Positions 35,301 through 47,100 of a stretch of 64,000 bases of DNA are shown one piece after another. Within the stretch, counting starts at the first letter, position 1. Every line of letters begins with the position of its first letter. Below the pieces are notes generated by a model. It was given only the letters and a program-made list of their open reading frames with translations, did no database searches and was not told where the DNA came from. The translations under genes and the position numbers were made by a program. The stretch lies in the NCBI GenBank assembly GCA_965153455.1, contig OZ234497.1, positions 10,168,001-10,232,000 of the forward strand. Reading direction: 5' to 3'. The DNA comes from Sphagnum compactum. Lineage: Eukaryota; Bryophyta; Sphagnopsida; Sphagnales.

Positions 35301-36729
35301 GATAGAGTTGCAAGGGGCAGAGTTGGAAGGAGGTGCCTGGGTGGGTCAAGGGGCTTCAAATGTACGCGAACTTTTCAAAACTGCTCGAGAACTGGCACCC
35401 TTGATTATATATATGGATGACTTTGATCATTTTGCAGGTGTGCGGGGGGCAACATCTGATACAAGAAAGCAGGACCATGAATCTCTTATCAATCAACTTC
35501 TTGTTGAGCTTGATGGCTTTGAGACACAAGAGGGAGTAGTGCTGATAGCAACCACTAGCAGGCCCTGGGCAATTGATGAAGCATTACGAAGACCTGGACG
35601 AATGGACCGCACTATCCAGCTCCCAATGCCTAATCGACGTGAGCGGGAGCAGATTTTACAGAAAGTTGCCCAAGACAGTATGGATTCAAGGCTTGTCAAT
35701 GTTGTTGACTGGGCAGATGTAGCAGATAAGACAGCAGGACTAACACCTGCACAACTCAAGTATGTGCCTAAAGCCTTGGAGGAGAATGCTGTTGGGTACA
35801 AAATAGCTGATGATGAAGAGCTCTCCAGCATTCTTGGCTGGCTTGCCACATTTAGCTCCATCACACCGAAGTGGATTAAGAACTCTAAATTGGTCAAAGG
35901 CTGGAATGAATGGTTGATTAATTGGCTTGACCTTGGAGTGACAAAGGAGGACATGGATGCTGCTGTTGAATACATGGATGTTTTTGGACAGACACAGCCT
36001 GGTATTGAGCTTCGAGATCCTGATGTTGTTTGGACCAGGGAGTACAAGTTCCCACATGCAGTGTGGGCAGCTGGCCGTGGTTTGATAGCTCTCCTCCTCC
36101 CGGATTTTGATTCTGTGGACCTAATATGGCTTGACCCAACTTCATGGGAGGGAATTGCATTTACCAAGCTAACAAAACGATTGGAAGGAGGGTATCAAGA
36201 GACAGGGACCATGACTCGCTCTTACTTTGAAAAGAGTTTGGTTCTTTGTTTTGGACCCTACATAGCAGCACGCTTGCTTTTGCCATTTGGTGAGAACAAC
36301 AACTTGTGCAGATTTGAGATAGAGAATGCAGAGGAGATTGCAGCACGCATGGTGTTGGAGTTTGGGTGGGGACCTGATGACAGTCCCTTAATCTACTCCA
36401 CGGAGGAATCAAGCAGTGCACTTGCCATGGGGGATGATCATGAATATGAACTTGAAGCAAAGATTCGGCAGCTGTATGATACAGCCTGCCAGAAGGCTGG
36501 TGAAATGTTAATGAAGAATCAGCAAGTTTTGGATGCTTTGGTAGAACATCTTCTTGAGTTTGATTGTCTTACAAAGGAGGAGATGGCAAGGATACTGGAA
36601 GAGAATGGGGCTGTGTTTGAAGAGGAACCATTTATGTTGATGCCATATGCTCATGCTGAGGTAATGAATGGCTCAACTAATGGGACAACACGACCAAGTA
36701 AAGCATTGCCAGCCAGGGCTTCAGTCTAG
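32371..36729 (+). CDS. FTSHI5: FTSHI5, inactive FtsH-like AAA protein of the plastid envelope, single exon
   Basis: 1452 codons without an intron. Known role of the family: in Arabidopsis FTSHI5 is an essential component of the plastid inner-envelope Ycf2/FtsHi AAA motor linked to protein import. Residues 1-60 are Ser/Arg-rich with few acids, as in a transit peptide. A hydrophobic segment at about 211-228 (AVVIFAALGFGPTW) and another at about 838-860 (VVGMPLLFLLQFVVHFVL) are likely membrane spans. Residues 240-560 are coiled-coil-rich. The AAA module has Walker A GEPGTGKS (956-963), Walker B IIYMDDFD (1012-1019, Asp in place of the catalytic Glu) and the arginine-finger block RRPGRMDR. The protease site is lost: where HEAGH is expected, about residue 1228, it reads HAVWAAGR. 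The C-terminal blocks MVLEFGWGPDDSP, MGDDHEYELEAKI and LLEFDCLTKEEM follow the family closely. The ATG at 32371 is the only one that includes the transit-like region. Confidence 0.93.
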   Translation: MSVHSLCVTSPSLFGPCSVRNPPLQLSRCSGNSKEKLPLLSSLRRNCCSSRVYSDGSGSRSRTHGTGREEGSCFAFLRSREQRFSQSSFGQRELFLAAVSLVSPCSRFIKPSSTVFCQTPRKEAEHVDRVDACPRCSPSSSCPWCTVSASRSSESIQVPEQREHASSSDTLPCPTLATGDETGGYLRQIRGVPRNDLRERVTLFSRCLGKALAAVVIFAALGFGPTWTSQKALATPQMTSSSARKNASERTPSKREVEGHATDEVEETGGEETEEMRQEAERERLEREQKIRSALHVDQKLKELEAFGRVAGHRPAQQSVFYGKVREAIRKIRVESRQMTGLRLKELESLNSQLKREQVQVGNRAKNILVEYESAKKKLEKLNAEDDDKWQEEEALTRAVADAEAEFIKLWQSILDLQAEMLKNRLKVGQMILWDLPRVLDHCEAEFDDVYQQWLRRESANTTSKAEGTVPAKIIEDLEKIANTVREQTLLPLAVGIEEQEQHKVEINAETQELLDKIKEEQEKGKELRVLYEKLVRQQLGKGGGNDELTQIKTTAEDVLRGFPLPELNIDDSFEKDTNLPLMPGLEGALGWKAWRKETKDKFKQYLLDNPDIGRQYVAEKQEEILVARDRVMAKTWYNEKRARWEMDPLAASHAVTKKLVGKARIRHDRAIMYLTMKGDEREYVVDIGAVDAVLEEAGGFDTLFIKMITSGVSTSTEFMWIPFDEWPVWNLFQLPFKMVWWMLEDVWNSPLLRTVRPWYFKTLSEAFEEIMIRFGFPLVHRLVPKQIQVALGFDLPEGAEVAEPTDLMVWQQEAQKKVDARYGEGTGSPAWWISLPVRTYVVGMPLLFLLQFVVHFVLAPIRPRKLAMNEVQWKEKKQEQLEKEINADTKKDIIDPIKNVFDNMKRVKRPEVRLKDFAGIDTVKEEINEVISFLRNPKFFKEMGARPPRGVLIVGEPGTGKSTLALAIAAEARVPMIELQGAELEGGAWVGQGASNVRELFKTARELAPLIIYMDDFDHFAGVRGATSDTRKQDHESLINQLLVELDGFETQEGVVLIATTSRPWAIDEALRRPGRMDRTIQLPMPNRREREQILQKVAQDSMDSRLVNVVDWADVADKTAGLTPAQLKYVPKALEENAVGYKIADDEELSSILGWLATFSSITPKWIKNSKLVKGWNEWLINWLDLGVTKEDMDAAVEYMDVFGQTQPGIELRDPDVVWTREYKFPHAVWAAGRGLIALLLPDFDSVDLIWLDPTSWEGIAFTKLTKRLEGGYQETGTMTRSYFEKSLVLCFGPYIAARLLLPFGENNNLCRFEIENAEEIAARMVLEFGWGPDDSPLIYSTEESSSALAMGDDHEYELEAKIRQLYDTACQKAGEMLMKNQQVLDALVEHLLEFDCLTKEEMARILEENGAVFEEEPFMLMPYAHAEVMNGSTNGTTRPSKALPARASV

Positions 36730-38102
36730 TCTTTTTTTAAGGGAGAAGGTTTTATTTAAAGTGCCCTCAATGAAGCCAACTCTAAAGGTTAACAGGGGCA
36801 TCTGTACCATGGTCAGCTGTTTTCCTGTATTAGATACAAACACCTCGGATTTTTAATTTTGTCAATTAATATGACTTAGTAACACCTGTAGTCCAGCAGT
36901 AGTATGACTGCTGAATAGAAATGGAGTTGAGACATGAGTCTTCAAACTGCAGGAAGTTTCCTGCAAAAGAGTGTCCAGCATATCTGCACTGATATCGGAA
37001 CAAAAAGAGAATAGGAATTCTTTCGCACCTCCCTCGGTCATCTGTGGAAGGAAGTAAGGAGAATGTTTTGGATTACCAGCTGTGTTACTGTATCTACCAC
37101 ACTATGAGCAATGGTATTCGATGAAGCATTGGAATGCACCTGATGATGCAAAGTAATGTCTTTTCCTTGTTCAAATTGATGCCATCCTGCCCTCTACAGC
37201 TGAGTGAACCCTTTGGATCCAATTTTCTTATGGGGTCAATGGTAGCTGGTGGCCCAGGCATGGATTGTGGTGGTGAAACAGATTTCTTTTACCATTGAAA
37301 AATTGCAGATCAACTAGATTTTAGGGAGAAGATTTGTGCCTAGTGTTCAATCAGAAAAGATCAATGACTCAAGATAGCTCATGAGCAAGGATCAAGTGCA
37401 GTAGTGCTATGCAGCAGTGGTATCATGACTTCAAATGCCCTCATTGTCAAACTCTGCAGTATGAAGAATGCTTGTCAGACTGCCATGGCATAACCAATTT
37501 TTGTACTAGGGAGACAATGTCAAATTCATGTCCAACTGGTAGCCTGGAAGCAATCCAAGGAAAAAAGGGTCTGATGTCAAATTCTACTGTAGCCTTTGAA
37601 AGTAGTCCAAAATGAAATGGACTGGAGTACAACAATGCCACATCAAGCTGCCATGAAAAACCTAAGAAATATCACAAATTGGTGAATTGGTTGCTCACAC
37701 CATCAAACAAACTATTAAGTTTCCCTATTCCTCTGAGATGTCACCTAGCTCTTGATTACAAGGTAAGTCACTGACAAAATTAAAAATGTACACTTCAAAA
37801 CTACATAGATTCAACCTTGCATAAAGCATGCGACGATTTTTAGCAGGCCAACCGATTCAGTTGATTGAATCAATTACAACTACAGCTATGATAGAGAGGT
37901 TTTGGAGCTCAGTATGGCTGTTGTTGATAACCCTGAACTCCATTCTCTTCTCCTCGCTTCCTCTCAACCTGCCAAACATTTCAGAACAGTGCCTTGGCTT
38001 AGTTTGTCTTGTAGGAGCTAAGACAATTCCATACAAAATTCTATCCAATTTTACATTCCAGATGTACCATGGAACACAACTGAAAGGGACCAAGATTGCT
38101 GG
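36730..38102. other. 3' regions of two convergent genes
   Basis: Stop codons of FTSHI5 (36729) and the FCA-like gene (38103) face each other across 1.37 kb. The interval should contain both 3' untranslated regions; no further gene or convincing poly(A) signal was assigned. No poly(A) tract follows FTSHI5, so its intron-free structure is not explained by an obvious recent retrocopy tail. Confidence 0.5.
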
Positions 38103-41100
38103 TTACTGCACCTTAAGCCTCCGACCACCTACTGGAACATTGTTAAGACCTTGTATGGCAGATTCTGCCGCTGCTGCACTGTCATAGCTCACAAACCTTG
38201 AAACAAGAAACAAATGGAGTGTCAGACACAGCAATGATGTGGCAGCCAGCACCAAGTCCTGCAGGTTTCCAAACATCCCCACATTGTCTATGCAGTCAGA
38301 TACTGTACCTAAAGAATTAGAATCATTCTTAATGTATCATCTATACCCCATTATGCAATCTATGAATTCCATGATCTACCATTTTAGGAACTTTCAACTT
38401 GTCACTTCAACAGATCTGCATCTATGAGATAGCAGAAAAACTCCACAATAACATTTTGAAGGTACTGTTTTGTCAGTCTTGGCCAAAACAAAACAAACAC
38501 TAGAAGAATTGAGTGCAGTCTCACCTTGTGAGTGTCACAAAGTATCAGACCATCACCTTCATCGTGTATGGCAGTGACCAGTTGCCATTACTCTGCACTG
38601 ACTTCATCAGTTCCCAATTATGGGTGTAGATAAGTAAATAAATCTGCTCAAAATTGTGGGCAAACAATTTACAAAATCCATGTCTTGATTTTTCTGTTGC
38701 ATTTCCAGAAGCAACAGAAATTGTCAGTCACAATTCCAGGTACTCAAGAGATGTAACTAATATAAAAAGCCATCCTCATTCAAGCTGCAACAAGCTTGTG
38801 GGTTAAGCTTCAATTCATTTTAGCTAACCCCTCTAGAAGCAAGAATCTAAGCCAAAAGGCCGACACAGATCCAGTTTAACAAACCCATGTATGATCGGGT
38901 TTGACCCAGTGTGCACTGGCTGGACCTGCTCAAGCTTCCAGAAAGAGTAGACTACCTCTTCTAGAAAGAAAAATTCAATTTGTTGAATATACAAGTTAAA
39001 GACAGATGATGAAAGGGAAGGGCTAAAGAAGAAGGGGAAAACTCTTCACATAAAACTAATCCAAAGGAAGAAGATGCAGAAGATGGAGAGTGAGATAGAG
39101 AGGAACTATTGGTGAATGGAGACATGGCAATGTTAGACCTAGAATCTGATGGACCAGAGAGAAGAACTCCCAGTAATACAATACTTTCCCAGTTTTTCTG
39201 CGTGCTTTGTTCCTTTGGCCAATACCTTCCATGTATCAATTACATGCACTTAAATTATACACAGTAACCCCTGTAATCCTAAACCCTCATTAGAATGGAA
39301 AAAACTTACCCAAATCCCCTGTTCCGGCCACTTTCCCTTTCTACACCCACCCTTGCACTGATGACATTACCTGCAACACCACAGAAGATCACCCCCAAAC
39401 CCATTCACATTTTCACCATGGTGTTCTGTATTTGAGTAGTCCTGTACCACAGTAGTGGTTATGGCTCAATGACATCTCCACAGGCAAGGAGCTGCCTAGA
39501 GAGACTTGACTTCTGAAGAAATGCTTAGGTCCCCTGAGGAACTTGAGAAGTGCAGGTTCAGTCAAAGTGGTGGTACTTCCTGACCACTTCTTGACCACAG
39601 TGACCATGGCCATCGCTGAAAGCAAGAGGACCAGAGAAGATTACCAAAACGGGCAAAAGTTTCTTTCAAGTTCTCATCTGTGAAGTCATCAGGAATGCGA
39701 AATACAAACAAGTTGGCACCAGGGGGACCCTGCAATTACCACACCAAGCATGAGCAAGGCAGACTTTCAAACTGGGTCTGAGGCTGGATTTATTCCTGAT
39801 ACTGGTCACAAACTTCCCAGGCTACTAAAGAGACACCAACTGAATTTTTTCATATATGGATTCAACAACATAAAACTCACCACTCAGCCTGTATTCAGTA
39901 ATATAGGAAACAAATGAGTATATGTGAACTGGGGTCAAGAGTTAAAAGTGAAAATAGGCAAAGTGGACATTCATAATTTCAAATAGAAAGAATCCAAACC
40001 GAAAAGTTTGACTGTACCTGTTGCCTAGGCTGTTCAACAAGTGCAATACTGGGTTGTGCATGCCCATAATTCATTACCTACAAGAGCCATAATGTGCATC
40101 AGATCAAGCAGGTATAATTGCTACAAAAACTTCAAGTTGAAGCAAAGGATAACAAGTACCTGGACTGGATGCTGTGACAGAACAGCAGAGCCAGAATATT
40201 GTTGCTGCAATGTAGATAAACAACTGACATTGATTAGTCTTTGAAATTGTGGTACAAAGCTGCAGAAGAAAGCTTCACAAGAAGTCTCAAAAACATATAT
40301 GACCACTGAATGTCTACCACTAGAAAATCATGCCCCAAGTATGAGCACATACTGGCAAAAGGACACCAACTTGATTACAGATCAGTATGCTGAACCCACT
40401 ATGATGCTCACCAAACATGTTTTAGGCTGACAAGGCACAGCTTCTCAATACAAGAAAATGAAACTGAAAATGGAGCATCAAAAGGTCACTGACTACCTCA
40501 TCAACAGATAAGGAATCATGCGACAGTAAATCTACTGCAATGGCTCAACTTACAGTAACTACAGGGATCTGCCTCTGCTGTTGTTCAGCAGCAATTAGCT
40601 CATCTGGCTTCTCCCACTGCCAGACACCATGACAAAATTGACATAAATATCAGCCTTCTTGGAGACATTAAACATGCAAAAATGACAGGCAATGGAATGG
40701 TGGAATACAAATTCGATTGCTTCCTTCTGAAGACAATCACAACCAAAGGAATGGTACCTTGCTCTCCCCTGTGTCTATATTGTAGTAGTACTTGTAACCC
40801 TCTGGTGAGGTGTGTTCAGTCCACTCACAGGTTGCCGGTGCAGCTGGTGATGACAGAGCAGTGACAGCCATGACTGTTTGTGCCTGCTGTACCGGAACTA
40901 TCCAAGTTGGCTGCACAACAGAAACAATGGCCTAAAACTGAAGTGACATGTTTTGGATTTCATCAGGGTTCCATGACATTCAAGCCTGATTTGATGCCTC
41001 TTATATCCCTCAGAAATTAGGACCGAACATAATACATAGACCAGTCTATGATCTACTTCATATCCCTGCATGATTTTACCTGCTCTTCAACCCTGATAAA

Positions 41101-44100
41101 CTTGCCTTCTTTCTTAATTCATATAAAGATGATAGACAGAGACCAGTAGCAACAATTGGCCAGGAAAGATGCTGAAAAACATTCTGCACATTGAAGCAAA
41201 AATACCTGGTAAGAGTATGTAATACCTGCTGTATAGGTTGGACAAGAGGAATCTGATAATACATCTACAAGCCAGCCCACCGATGTGAATCAATACCGGA
41301 GAATAGTAGAGCAGGACCTTTGCATCCCACCAATGAACTTGCACATCTGCATTTCAATGCTTCAACTAGAGAGTAGCAACCATACTATGTAGATAAAACT
41401 CTCCCCCAGCCATCAGCTTGAACATTTTTATCACCCCAAAACAAGGCAGATAAGGTTATAGTAAGCAGCTGAGAATTCATCTAGCAGATAGCAAGACAGA
41501 AGTTTGATTCCCACACTCAAGACACAATGAAAATATTATATGACAATACGAGAAGTGAGTAGAATATGAAAGTGCAATTGATCTTAAGAACCTGTGGCAG
41601 TGGCTGGGGCTGAGATTGACCCTGGCTAGGCTGCAAGGATTGGCTGTGCACCGTCTGTTTAGGCGCAGCCTGCAAAGGGGGCTGCTGCTGCTGTGGCTGC
41701 AATTGCACTACAATTTGCTGCTGTGGCTGCTGCTGCTGTGATTGCAATTGTGGCTGCATTGCAGGAACCTGAAAAACATTTAAGAATGTTCCTTAAGCAA
41801 ATCAAACATTCAAACTCTCCACTAGAGTTTTCAATCAGATAGATTAGAAAAGTCCCTCGCTCACATACATTACACCAAGGATGTTAAAAGAGTCATGGGA
41901 ATGGGATACATGCATTCTGGTGGAAAAATTGAGTAAGACATCAAAGATATACATAAAATTAGGCAAGAAATAACCTGCATCTGGCCATAAGCCTGAGGTT
42001 GCTGATATGAAGGGGGGATCTGAACATAGGCCTGCTGTTGCTGTTGCTGCTGCTGTTGTGGTTGCAGTTGTGGAGGGGGCTGAACCACATATGGTTGTTG
42101 AGGAACCTGGTAATATCCCTGGCTTGTCTGGAGACCATCAGAGACACTAAGAGTTACAGAAATGGGCATATCAACACTATCTGCTGGCTCATACACTATA
42201 GAAGTCTAATAAGTACTTTATGCAGCCAATCCACAAACATACGGGGAAGCAGAGACACAACATGGGTGTAGATCTGTGAGGGACTGATCTTTGGCAAAAC
42301 CCACTGCCCAAAGCAATACCATCACACAATAAATGTTGTCTAGTTGCACGAGCAACCTACCTGTTGCTGAGGCAGCATCCCTGGAGCAGGCATTTGTCCT
42401 GGAACAATTGTATGGAGGTGTCCATTCATCATACCACCCTGCATGGAATAGAACTTTTCTCTTACAATGCTTCATAAACCATCAAATTTCCTTCCTACAT
42501 TCCATCTCCCTATGTTTTCAGAGTTGAGGTCACTGAAGCATGACAAAATTTAGCTAGGACATTTCCTTTCCTCCTCAAAATATTCCAAGTTAGAATTGGA
42601 TGACCAACCCCAATAAAAGTTGCTGCCAGAGGCAGGTTGAACCTGTTAGTTCAAATTCACAAGATGCAGGACAATCATTTGTTGAAGATCTGAAACATAC
42701 AATATGAGGAACCCCAGTAGCAGGGCCTCCTCTCAGACTCACAAGAGCTCCATATGGGGATGGCCCTGCTTGAGGTGGGGTTCCCAGACCAGGCCCACCC
42801 ATTGGTCTCCAGCCCATAGGTGAACCTTGAGCAGCAGAGTACCCCACTTGTGGTTGTGGCATAGTCCTGTCCAGAAGCACAGATTTGTTATGGAAAAGAA
42901 ACAGGGAGGTCTGCCAACCACTTCATTTAAACTCAAAATGTGGTCAGATTCTTTTTCCTCTAAATTGCACAGCTAGAGACCTAGATTGAGTAAACCTGCT
43001 ATCTCTTCACCTGAGTCCTCCTGGCACTTGTCCCAGTTGTGGACTGAACCCTGGGCCCCCAAAACCAGGACCACCAACCCTGCTATTCAAGTATCAAACA
43101 CAGAAAATCATTGAACTTTGAGTGAGTGTATTCACAATTGCAAAAGGCCAAAAACAGCAAACTAATGATTATAAGTAGTCACTAAGTAGTCTACTCTAAG
43201 TCGTCACTCTACAATCTGTGATGGATTTGAAACACAATGTATCCAATACTAACAGAAACCAGGTCTATCCAGATAGGCCAAGTGAGAGAACAGTTATGTG
43301 CCAGTATGTCTAGCCAGGGCCTTACTGTTCTAGTAAGAGTCAATTTCTGCCATACCACAGAAGACAGTTATACCTGGAACATCAGGGAGGTGAAAGGGCA
43401 GAGCAAACAACACAGGTGATCCAGAGAGAAGGTAAGGATAAGATAATGACAACCGAATTGAGATCTGTTCCAAGAGAGTCACATTAAATCTGAGAGGGAG
43501 ATGATGGTAATTGACAAAGTCAAAAGGAATCACATAAGCAATTCCAATTTGTTGGAAAAGAAAAGAAAACTAAATTTTTAGACTAATAACCAGAAGTAGA
43601 GACATGTTTGTGATATTTCTCACAAAAGCTTAGAAAGAAGCTTCTTCCAAGGTTGAAAGGACTAGCTTGTCATGTGAAGATGAGGAACATTCATTAGATG
43701 AGTTTTCAACATGGAAATACGGGATCACAAGACCTATCTCCTCAACAGCTAAAAGCAGACAAATTCAGAGTGAAACCCTGTACAGTGGTGACTGTATCAT
43801 CTTCAAGGTAATGTGCTATGGAGGAAATATGTCACAGTTCTAATCTTCCTAAAAAAAGCTACAATGCAGAATAATTATCTGACAATACAAGTATATGTGG
43901 GGATAACAAAGAGGTCGAAGTCACAAGATAAGCAGAAGGAAGAAGAGAAAAGAACCTTTTGGAGAAGAAAATAGGGGGCTCTGGAGAAAACAAGAAGAAT
44001 ACTGGACTGGACATAAGCTACAAGATCAGTCCAAGAACAACTTGTTACTGCAGTCAACTCATTTACTTTCTATCTTTTCATTATCACTAACAAAGAGAGA

Positions 44101-47100
44101 ACTGCTTTCAAATGTAACTTGGAACAGTCCCTGTCGGTGTGTATGTAGCTGACTTTCACATTACTATCTGAATGGACCTAAAACTTGAACCCTCAGCCCT
44201 GACTATCCTATTTCCCAAGGAGAAGGCTGTGAACATGATGTAAGACACACCTGGCATCAACCCCCTTCGGTCTTTTGGGATCTGCAAAGCGTACAGCCAA
44301 TGGCTGATCACAACCCTGATCGTAGAAAGTGGGGCATTAACACAGTTAGCACCTTCAGAAACCTAATATCAGCGAAAAAAATTAAATTACAAAGGTCTCC
44401 TGTCATTCTACACATCATGAACACTTCATGCTTACATTACATACAGCAATCCAAGTTACAGGAATGCAGAGGCTAGAGCAGACAGATCTGGAAATATCTA
44501 AAACTTACTGGCATTGTATATAGGCCATTCAGTGCATTAATTGCCGCTTGTGCCATCTCCCTTTGAGGATACTTGATGAAGGCACAACCTGAATCATCTC
44601 AGATAAGTGAAATTGGACAGATCTAACTGTGTGGTGACAGGAGATGATGCAGAACTTTTGAATACAAAAACTTTTCCTGCTCTCCAGCTAAAAAGCTGAT
44701 GTCGTTCCATTCATAATTTCCCTGAAAAACATCTTTGCTCACCTACTCATTCTGCTTAATCCCTGATGAATATGTGACAGAAATAAGCATGCAACTTAAA
44801 TTTGACTCAACAAAGAGCCACTGTCAACCTTCATGTCTGTCAAAGGCTCCATTTTAAAATCTGATGTTCTGAGGTTCATTTGAAATTTGCAACAAGGTTC
44901 TGAAAGCAAAATATGGAAACCCGTTCAGACCTCTGCTCTGTTTCTGTTCATCACGCATGATGTATACATCATCAACACGTCCATATGGAGAAAAAATCTG
45001 CAACCGCAGATGGAAAGATTCTTGAAGACTCATAGCAACACTTCTTGGTGCCTATGAAGCAAACAACTTGCTCCAGAGAGGAGGATTAAATTTGTATGTG
45101 TGACTAGTAGAACATGGCAACAGATGAGGAAACAGATGGATCAACTACATAATGCATCAAGAAGCAGCTAAGCCACTTAATACTTCCATGAATAATAATC
45201 TTTTGTACACCAGAGGAATAAATCAACCACTGAAACAGCCCTATTTTCAGGTCCAGCCACAATTCACAAGCACTTCATGCTCCTACAAGAATGGCTTGAG
45301 CTTACCTCTTCAATTTCTTTTTCCAATGCTTGCCTGTTGAGAGAACCCACAAACAACTTATGCTCCACAGCACCTGTGATAAGCCCAATAGGAGCATGCA
45401 CAAAAGTTCAAGATCCACTTTGCCACATAATGCAGCAAAATGTCAGACTCAACCAAGTAACCAACATAGACAATTAGAACCAACCTTCAATGTCCAAATA
45501 GTTACTTTTGCCACACTCCAACAATGCAAGCTACAAGACCAATGTTCCATGCAGGTTTCAACATTGGTGTGCACAACAAACATGCTGAATTTTTATCTTC
45601 AAGGAGAAGTTACAAATTGCAATGCTGGTGACAAAACCAGCAACCCTTTCTTCCAGAGAGGCAATGTAGGACCACTACCAAGTCGTTCACGCTCTCCATC
45701 AGCATAACGAACTTGTACTGGAGCTGTGCCCTGGAAAGAGTTACAAAAGCAACACCATGAGTAAAACTTGCAAAGCTCAACAGTATCACAATTGAAGAAA
45801 TTTTTCATAGCAGATTACCACCCTGGAGGTCCATTCGAATGCTAGGTGGTTTCGATAACAAGGTGTGGTAGTGAACTGGGCCATGAAGAACCAATAACGA
45901 TTAAATTAACCAACAGCATTATCCAAATCATAAACAACTAAGGGAACATACCCCTGGTAGAGTGCGTTGATTGTTAAGAGCCCTTATGGCCCTCTCAGCC
46001 TCCTCAACTGTGCTGTACTTGATGAAACAGCAACCTGCAAAATGAACTATCACTTTCAAAGTGTGAAGTAGCCATTTTGTCGAATACAGCAAATAGCTCC
46101 ATCTTCAGCTCATATACAGAAATATATGAGGGCCTTGCTGAATGCACCCCGAGATGGTAGAAAGATGGCCTGCCTTCTCAATTTTAATGATTTCTCATTG
46201 TTCAATCTCTGTCACAGCTGAAAATCTGAACACTTGACAGACAAGTATGTTTGCAGTTCCACAAATCACCAAAGCAGACTGATCAACTAGATGACTGAAA
46301 TCCATGTGTTTAGTACAACCCTGTGAGGATGTGCTGGAGTGTACAATAGAACGAACTCCAAAACATTGCTTGGAGGAGCTCACACATTGATTGGCCAACT
46401 GACAAACATGATGTAGTGACAAAGAAAGACTATAAGTCCCCACCTCAAGAATATTCACAAATTATATTAATAAACATGGCCATACAAATTTTCATTGAGG
46501 TGCATCCACTGGAAAGAAACCAATGCCATCATCCACAAACCGATGGAATTTGAAACCATAAGCTGTATGTGAATCAACAATATCCACCTCAGATGACACT
46601 GATCAATAATCTACACAACTGACTCATATAAATCAATGCAAGCACAGCAGTAGGCTGATTTCAAGAAAAGCAATTGCAAATCTCTCATGCATAGCTCAAA
46701 GGTCTGCATTCAATCATCTGACATGAGTAGAAATTGCAGATACATCCAGGATAATAGCAACATGGATGAACTCACACATTTGAGTATCAATCCAAAGATA
46801 TCAGCATTCCACTTGCATGGAACCATGTGTGAGATTGCACATACTAGTGACTGGCAACACACACAAGCTTACTCACTCAATAAAGCTCTTGTAAAACTCA
46901 GTGTGAATAGCAAATTGTGCCATGCAGCACCATTCCACAGATACAAGCCCAGGGTCACATCTTCTCAGTGACATTCCAGATCTTTGATCAAATAGTATAC
47001 TTCTCCTACCAGGTTAAAACTAAGGATAAACCCTAAGCAGATGGAAATGCTGTGTGGGTCTTGGGTGAGTGCAAAATTAGTGAATTGACTACTGTCTAAG

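Noticed and set aside
35493-36167. 224-codon antisense frame within FTSHI5
   Set aside because: A shadow of the strongly conserved sense frame, with no independent evidence.
39413-39625. Open frame read as continuation of FCA exon 20 (AMAMVTVVKKWSG...)
   Set aside because: It can be joined in phase but destroys RRM3; the exon at 39310-39370 restores the RRM3 sequence exactly.
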